This document shows, one piece after another, positions 12,650 through 15,442 of a stretch of 15,442 nt of DNA. Position numbers and translations under genes: made by a program. The number at the start of each line of letters is the position of its first letter. The first letter of the stretch is position 1. The notes under the pieces are model-generated. The model was not told the DNA's origin, searched no databases, and worked only from the letters and a program-made list of their open reading frames with translations. This stretch comes from Patescibacteria group bacterium (lineage in GTDB: Bacteria; Patescibacteriota; UBA1384; JAHJRZ01): positions 1 to 15,442 of the forward strand of contig JAHJRZ010000065.1 in NCBI GenBank assembly GCA_018830605.1, in the 5' to 3' direction.

Positions 12650-12696
12650 GACAACCTCGTAGCTACAACCTCCGAGGTTGCAAGGGGGATGTTGTC
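12650..12696 (-). repeat. Palindromic element B, a diverged relative of A
   Basis: The element is bounded by GACAAC and GTTGTC. On the minus strand it contains CAACCTCG (12680-12673), a 13-nt spacer starting GAGGTTGTAG, then CGAGGTTG (12659-12652). The layout (arm, AGGT..GTA spacer, inverted arm) matches element A, while the arm bases differ but still pair. A 15-bp palindrome, CAACCTC-C-GAGGTTG, lies at 12666-12680. The outer first arm is weaker than in A. Confidence 0.7.
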
Positions 12697-12709
12697 AGAT
12701 ATAACAATC

Positions 12710-12778
12710 AACCCCACTCCGCTCTTACTGCAAAACCTATTACATAGTGTTATTGCAGTGCGAGCTCCGTTAGGGGTT
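12710..12778. repeat. 69-bp long imperfect hairpin (possible structured RNA or MITE-like unit)
   Basis: Nested helices are visible: AACCCC/GGGGTT (12710-12715, 12773-12778), GCTC/GAGC (12721-12724, 12762-12765), ACTGCAA/TTGCAGT (12727-12733, 12753-12759), then AAC/GTT and CTAT/ATAG around a 3-nt TAC loop. Only small internal loops interrupt it. No coding sequence is credible here. No promoter of its own is evident. Confidence 0.6.
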
Positions 12779-12808
12779 AATCTCTCCCGCCAGCGGCGGG
12801 AATAGATT
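12779..12808. repeat. GC-rich hairpin CCCGCC-AGC-GGCGGG with outer AATCT/AGATT
   Basis: CCCGCC (12786-12791) pairs with GGCGGG (12795-12800), and AATCT (12779-12783) pairs with AGATT (12804-12808). It directly follows the long hairpin and abuts the T-run of the minus-strand terminator. Confidence 0.65.
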
Positions 12809-12881
12809 AAAAAAACGGTCGCAGCAGGACAAGATTCGGGTGCAGAAGATTCTGCGCTCAAACTCTTGCCTGCCACGACCG
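12809..12881 (-). terminator. Large forked intrinsic terminator of the 136-aa/50-aa operon
   Basis: On the minus strand CGGTCG (12881-12876) pairs with CGACCG (12821-12816), extended by GCAGG/CCTGC and CAAGA/TCTTG helices, and is followed by seven T (12815-12809). The loop holds an inner hairpin, GCAGAA-TC-TTCTGC. It starts 2 nt after the stop codon of the 50-aa gene. A smaller hairpin, CACGACC/GGTCGTG, overlaps the end of the gene. Confidence 0.88.
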
Positions 12882-12882
12882 T

Positions 12883-13035
12883 TCAGGTCGTGTTCTCATC
12901 TTGTTCCATCACTTCTGGAGACGGACCATCGCCCCAGCCCGAGAAGACCCCCTTGATCAGTAGCCAACCACCAAGGCCGAGAAATGCGATTACAACGACG
13001 ACTCCGCCACCGACGACCCATCCGTACCACGACAT
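12883..13035 (-). CDS. 50-aa single-span membrane protein
   Basis: The minus strand reads MSWYGWVVGGGVVVVIAFLG, then LGGWLLIKGVFSG, then an acidic tail (GDGPSPEVMEQDENTT) and TGA. Residues about 5-30 form one Gly/Val-rich membrane span; the tail is negatively charged. The ATG is 5 nt after the stop of the 136-aa gene, and the SD (GAGGTGAGG) overlaps that stop, so the two are translationally coupled. A terminator follows at once. The gene is short but has SD, coupling, coherent membrane topology and terminator, which makes it believable. No family recognised. It may be a partner subunit or regulator of the 136-aa membrane protein. Confidence 0.7.
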   Translation of the reverse strand: MSWYGWVVGGGVVVVIAFLGLGGWLLIKGVFSGWGDGPSPEVMEQDENTT

Positions 13036-13040
13036 TGCCC

Positions 13041-13451
13041 TCACCTCGCTTCCTGGGATGCCTCTCGAGGCGCGTAGTTAGCAACTCCGAGTTGTCCGCT
13101 AGCACAAATCGTGATAAGGCAGACACACTTCCGACCATCGCCGTCGCGATGATGATAAACAACAGCTACATAACCATGGTGAATATCAGCCTCCGCCAGC
13201 TCTACCAGCTTTCTTCTCATCTGCCGCGGCGGAATATCAGGCGAGACTCGGTGTGCCACTGCCAACGTCCGCAAAGCTGAAGCTCGATTGAGAATCCTTG
13301 TATCACAAACAGGACAATAAAGGAAGTAGGCTGCTAAACTCACCAGGAGCCGCGGAATAATCATTCCCAAGACAAGCGGAGCGAGAGCCAAACAGAATGC
13401 CACCAGCCACCAGCCAGGCGGGATTGCTTTGACTGCTTGCCAGAGTTCCAT
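13041..13451 (-). CDS. Membrane protein of unknown function with CPVC motif (136 aa)
   Basis: The N-terminus (MELWQAVKAIPPG) is followed by a long hydrophobic region (WWLVAFCLALAPLVLGMIIP and LLVSLAAYFLY), one long or two short membrane spans at about residues 14-44. Directly after it comes CPVC (about 46-49), which could bind a metal or be redox-active with the later Cys pair in RKCVCLITIC. A basic helix (PPRQMRRKLVELAEADIHHG) and a beta-like C-terminal part (YVAVVYHHRDGDG) follow. I recognise no family. GGGAGG (13466-13461) lies 9 nt before the ATG. It is first in an operon with the 50-aa membrane protein. Codon use is GC-rich compared with the genes after 13563. Function unknown. Confidence 0.75.
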   Translation of the reverse strand: MELWQAVKAIPPGWWLVAFCLALAPLVLGMIIPRLLVSLAAYFLYCPVCDTRILNRASALRTLAVAHRVSPDIPPRQMRRKLVELAEADIHHGYVAVVYHHRDGDGRKCVCLITICASGQLGVANYAPREASQEAR

Positions 13452-13496
13452 TCTTCGTTTCCTCCCTTAGCCGAAGGTGCTATGCTTCTGCTTCAC

Positions 13497-13525
13497 AAAT
13501 TATCACAAGAAGCCCAATTTATCAA
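13497..13525 (-). promoter_or_regulatory. Candidate promoter for the 136-aa/50-aa operon
   Basis: On the minus strand TTGATA (13525-13520) is followed after 17 nt by TAATTT (13502-13497), or after 15 nt by GATAAT. The match is weaker than for the other cassettes. It overlaps the upstream edge of the divergent promoter at 13529. Confidence 0.4.
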
Positions 13526-13528
13526 CCC

Positions 13529-13556
13529 TTGACAGCTATGTTATAATAATTATACA
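13529..13556 (+). promoter_or_regulatory. Promoter for the 90-aa hypothetical gene
   Basis: TTGACA (13529-13534) and TATACA (13551-13556) are 16 nt apart. Start would fall at about 13563, on the first ATG, so the mRNA may be leaderless, or translation may begin at the ATG at 13584. Confidence 0.65.
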
Positions 13557-13562
13557 GAGATA

Positions 13563-13835
13563 ATGTATAATTATGTGTATAAAATGGTTTATCAAACAGT
13601 TGACGAACAAATCGAGGTGGCGACAATTTACAAACAAGGATCAGTCAATCCGGTTGCTTTCCGTTGGGGAAATAAAAAATATCTGATTGATAAAGTCAAT
13701 TTAATCCACACCAGATACGAAGGAGCAGTCAAGTGTTATTTTTTCAATGTTTCGACAAAGTCAGGCAGAGAATATCAGCTCAAATATAATACTGATAATA
13801 TGAGATGGATTTTGGATCAACTGCAAATTTGCTAA
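13563..13835 (+). CDS. Small conserved-looking hypothetical protein
   Basis: The 90-aa product has an all-beta look: EVATIYKQGSVNPVAFRWGN, KKYLIDKVNLIHTRYEG, VKCYFFNVSTKSGREYQL and NTDNMRWILDQLQ. The pattern of F-x-W-G..KKY, then a YFxV strand and a final W-x-L, resembles the small DUF6504-type domain (weak, from memory). The start may be 13563, or 13584 (MVYQTVDEQ), which lies closer to the conserved-looking part. There is no SD. AT-rich codon use matches the housekeeping genes. The elongation-factor-like gene follows 50 nt later with its own promoter. Function unknown; probably cytoplasmic. Confidence 0.7.
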   Translation: MYNYVYKMVYQTVDEQIEVATIYKQGSVNPVAFRWGNKKYLIDKVNLIHTRYEGAVKCYFFNVSTKSGREYQLKYNTDNMRWILDQLQIC

Positions 13836-13856
13836 TTTTTCAATCATTGCTATAAT
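13829..13856 (+). promoter_or_regulatory. Extended -10 promoter for the elongation-factor-like gene
   Basis: TATAAT (13851-13856) is perfect and preceded by TGC (extended -10). The -35 TTGCTA (13829-13834), 16 nt away, is weaker and overlaps the end of the preceding gene. Confidence 0.7.
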
Positions 13857-13885
13857 AGAAACAAATAATCAGGAGGATAAGAATT

Positions 13886-14185
13886 ATGGCAGAAGAAAAA
13901 AAGACAGTGAAGAAGGAGGCCCCCAAGCGGAAAGAGACCGAGGTGGGCGAGGCGACCCATTACTTTGGCCACATCGGCGTCGCAGTTGTTAAGGCGACCA
14001 AGGGCCCGATCAAAAAAGGCGACAAGCTGCATTTTGTGGGCGGTTCAGCTGATTTTGACCAGACGGTTGACTCGCTTCAAGTTGAGCACAAAGATGTGGA
14101 TCAGCTTGCCAAGGGCAAAGAAGGCGGGATGAAGGTTTCAGAAAAAGTGCACGAGGGCAACAAGATCTTCAGAATAGAGGGATAA
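13886..14185 (+). CDS. Translation elongation factor-like protein (EF-Tu domain 2-like)
   Basis: The 99-aa protein has a charged, probably disordered N-terminus (MAEEKKTVKKEAPKRKE) and then a small beta-barrel resembling domain 2 of translational GTPases: GEATHYFGHIGVAVVKATKG, IKKGDKLHFVGGSADFDQTV, DSLQVEHKDVDQLAKGKEGG and KVSEKVHEGNKIFRI. There is no G domain, so it cannot act as a GTPase. Such stand-alone proteins are common in archaea and Patescibacteria, with unknown role. AGGAGG (13871-13876) lies 9 nt before the ATG, the best SD of the native genes besides clpC, and the -10 is perfect, so high expression is likely. A hairpin terminator follows. Confidence 0.85.
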   Translation: MAEEKKTVKKEAPKRKETEVGEATHYFGHIGVAVVKATKGPIKKGDKLHFVGGSADFDQTVDSLQVEHKDVDQLAKGKEGGMKVSEKVHEGNKIFRIEG

Positions 14186-14242
14186 AAAATTAATAAAAAT
14201 GGCAAAAAATAGGGCACCAATCGCCTGGTAATAATTTTAAAT

Positions 14243-14266
14243 TCGCCGTATAACGGCGATTATTGT
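14243..14266 (+). terminator. Probable terminator after the elongation-factor-like gene
   Basis: TCGCCGT (14243-14249) pairs with ACGGCGA (14253-14259) around a 3-nt loop and is followed by a T-rich tail. The next gene starts a few bases later, so readthrough is possible. Confidence 0.6.
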
Positions 14267-14269
14267 TTT

Positions 14270-14875
14270 ATGGAAAAAATAAAAATTCTCTGCGTCTCTG
14301 ACATTCACAATAGCAATCAATTTTTGCGTTCTCTAAACGAGCATTTATCTTCGCGCAAGTATGACCTAATCCTCTGCGCCGGTGATGTCGTTTCCCTGTC
14401 AAATAAGAAAGGGATGGAATTCTTAGAAAAATTTATTGATCTTATTACTAATCTGCATCAGACGAAATTATTTATGATTCAGGGAAATAGCGAGAGTGAA
14501 AAAATGATAGATTTAATGCGTAAAAAGAATGTCTTAATTCATTTAAAAACTAAAAGATTTCGTGGCCACAGATTCTACGGCATTGGAGGGTGGGTGGAAG
14601 ATCTGCCAGAAATGTCAAAATTAAAATCTCAAATGTCAAATAGTATTTTATTAACGCATTTACCACCGAAACGAGCACAATCAATTTCTACTAATTTCCA
14701 CAAATCCCAACCAATTTCCGACGGTCCAGCTGTCCATCTCTGTGGCCACTTGCATGCTCCGGGAATGGTTTGGAGAATAGGGGAGACATTGGTCATCAAA
14801 ATTCCGACAGCGATGTATGGCGAAGTAGCGGTTTTGGAGATGCCAGGGAAGAAGATAAAATTTGTTAGAATTTAA
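14270..14875 (+). CDS. Calcineurin-like metallophosphoesterase
   Basis: The 201-aa protein carries the metal-binding motifs of the family in order: D11-x-H13 in VSDIHNS, GD in LCAGDVV (about 38-39), GN in IQGNSES, H in LLTHLPP and GHLH in LCGHLHAPG. It should be a two-metal phosphoesterase (phosphodiester or phosphomonoester), cytoplasmic, with substrate unknown. Its length is that of the compact YfcE/Icc-like group. A segment before the histidine motif (MSKLKSQMSNS) looks low-complexity and could come from a short dispersed repeat. No SD precedes the ATG at 14270, and it may depend on readthrough or on a promoter in the preceding gap. Codon use is AT-rich like its neighbours. Confidence 0.88.
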   Translation: MEKIKILCVSDIHNSNQFLRSLNEHLSSRKYDLILCAGDVVSLSNKKGMEFLEKFIDLITNLHQTKLFMIQGNSESEKMIDLMRKKNVLIHLKTKRFRGHRFYGIGGWVEDLPEMSKLKSQMSNSILLTHLPPKRAQSISTNFHKSQPISDGPAVHLCGHLHAPGMVWRIGETLVIKIPTAMYGEVAVLEMPGKKIKFVRI

Positions 14876-14880
14876 ATGCC

Positions 14881-15000
14881 AATCCGATGCGAATTACAAT
14901 GCGAATAAATGCGAATATTTGCATAGATTAACAAATAGATTCGCATCCGTGCTTCATCCGGCCTGAGGCGGGACTACGCGGGACAAGTCGGATTCGCATT
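14881..15000. repeat. Palindromic region built on ATGCGAAT / ATTCGCAT
   Basis: ATGCGAAT occurs three times (14887-14894, 14900-14907, 14909-14916) and its complement ATTCGCAT twice (14939-14946 and 14992-14999). CCGATGCGAAT and ATTCGCATCCG, and the final CGGATTCGCATT, allow several alternative hairpins. Similar units are common between genes in Patescibacteria (recalled). A GC-rich insert (about 14955-14985) lies between the last two arms. The last arm ends 17 nt before the -35 of the next promoter. Confidence 0.75.
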
Positions 15001-15017
15001 TTATGTCCCCTCAAAAT

Positions 15018-15046
15018 TTGACAAAAAAGAAGCTATATGATATAGT
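15018..15046 (+). promoter_or_regulatory. Near-consensus promoter for the 103-aa gene
   Basis: TTGACA (15018-15023), a 17-nt spacer and TATAGT (15041-15046), with TGA before the -10. The leader, about 50 nt, contains a perfect hairpin, TTTCCGCG-AA-CGCGGAAA (about 15067-15084), followed by the purine-rich AAAAGGGG as SD region. Confidence 0.9.
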
Positions 15047-15104
15047 GTACGCATCTCAGAAATCGCTTTCCGCGAACGCGGAAAAGAAAAGGGGATTGCC
15101 TTAA

Positions 15105-15416
15105 ATGACACGCACCGGTCAGCTCGGATGCACCATCACGAGGAAGTTCGTCTGGGGATGGGAGGTGGCTAATGTCAGCGGGACGTTCCGCGGCACGATC
15201 ACCACCAAGAACAACGGCATCGTCATCCGCATCGACGGGGATGAGACCCGTTGGCCCGGCACCCACAAGGGCGCCGTGCGCAAGCTACGTCGGCTCGCCC
15301 ACCGCGAGCACTCGCGCTTGAAGAGGCGCGTCGCCGAGCAGGCCGCTCGCGACGACGCGGCCATCAAGAGCATCGCGGCGAGGACACAAAGTGCCGTCGC
15401 CACCCTTCGTGGATGA
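15105..15416 (+). CDS. 103-aa basic orphan protein
   Basis: The first half is beta-like (LGCTITRKFVWGWEVANVSG, then TFRGTITTKNNGIVIRIDGD) and the second half is a basic amphipathic helix (KGAVRKLRRLAHREHSRLKR, then RVAEQAARDDAAIKSIAART). I know no family; the small domain plus Arg-rich helix would fit a nucleic-acid-binding protein, but that is inference. The gene is strongly GC-rich with G/C-ending codons, unlike the metallophosphoesterase before it. AAGGGG lies about 11 nt before the ATG. It has its own strong promoter and a hairpin after the stop, so it resembles the other single-gene cassettes. Confidence 0.72.
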   Translation: MTRTGQLGCTITRKFVWGWEVANVSGTFRGTITTKNNGIVIRIDGDETRWPGTHKGAVRKLRRLAHREHSRLKRRVAEQAARDDAAIKSIAARTQSAVATLRG

Positions 15417-15417
15417 T

Positions 15418-15437
15418 GTCGTTGTCACAACAACGAC
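15418..15437 (+). terminator. Hairpin after the 103-aa gene, probable terminator (cut by window edge)
   Basis: GTCGTTGT (15418-15425) and ACAACGAC (15430-15437) form a perfect 8-bp stem with a CACA loop, 1 nt after the stop codon. Any T-run lies outside the window, so this may be only the inner part of a larger structure. Confidence 0.5.
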
Positions 15438-15442
15438 CGCCA

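Noticed and set aside
12610..12876. 88-aa open frame on the minus strand
   Set aside because: It crosses a terminator and three palindromes, has no SD, and shows no protein-like pattern.
12896..13162. 88-aa open frame on the minus strand overlapping the membrane protein pair
   Set aside because: It is in another frame from both the 136-aa and 50-aa genes, has no SD, and reads as an Arg-rich shadow.

Overview
The window looks like chromosome from a Candidate Phyla Radiation (Patescibacteria, Parcubacteria-like) bacterium. This is inferred from AT-rich, lysine-rich housekeeping genes, tightly packed short operons, short palindromes carried in frame inside essential genes, an elongation-factor-like small protein typical of these lineages, and several first genes with no Shine-Dalgarno (SD) sequence. 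TGA terminates the native rel gene at its expected end, so the TGA=Gly code of Gracilibacteria/Absconditabacteria is unlikely. I see no transposase, integrase, rRNA, tRNA or CRISPR array.

Layout. 1-354: a cupin-like gene, minus strand, cut by the window edge. 458-3078: glycosyltransferase (GT4), WecG/TagA-type glycosyltransferase and the tsaC/sua5 tRNA-threonylcarbamoylation gene. 3082-4019: a visibly more GC-rich insert, made of a palindromic element, a near-consensus promoter, an unknown OB-fold-like gene and a strong terminator. 4030-9259: nusA, clpC and a bifunctional rel (ppGpp) gene, one tightly spaced operon with its own promoter and a structured leader. 9304-9710: a single-domain response regulator and terminator. 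9712-11819: hisS and a membrane-anchored DUF192 protein. 12003-13451: a minus-strand block with a TPR-like gene, about 300 bp of stacked palindromes, and a two-gene operon (a 136-aa and a 50-aa membrane protein). 13529-14875: a 90-aa hypothetical, the elongation-factor-like protein and a metallophosphoesterase. 14881-15442: another palindromic region, a near-consensus promoter and a 103-aa basic orphan gene.

Two kinds of gene alternate. The native genes prefer A/T-ending codons and often lack an SD. The orphan genes (OB-like, response regulator, TPR-like, 136/50-aa pair, 103-aa) prefer G/C-ending codons. Most of them have their own promoter, a GGGAG-type SD and a terminator, and they sit like small expression cassettes between housekeeping operons. 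Two of them, the OB-like and TPR-like genes, carry nearly the same three-armed palindrome at nearly the same distance (21 and 22 nt) upstream of the -35 box, in the same orientation, although the proteins are unrelated. A third cassette has a different palindromic region 17 nt upstream of its -35. This repeated layout is the most interesting signal here. It could mark mobile cassettes, a REP-like insertion preference, or a shared regulatory element.

Functionally, nusA-clpC-rel joins transcription elongation control, protein quality control and stringent-response signalling, and the response regulator follows rel directly. The other housekeeping genes serve surface glycan synthesis and tRNA modification or charging. 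The orphan genes have no function I can assign with confidence.
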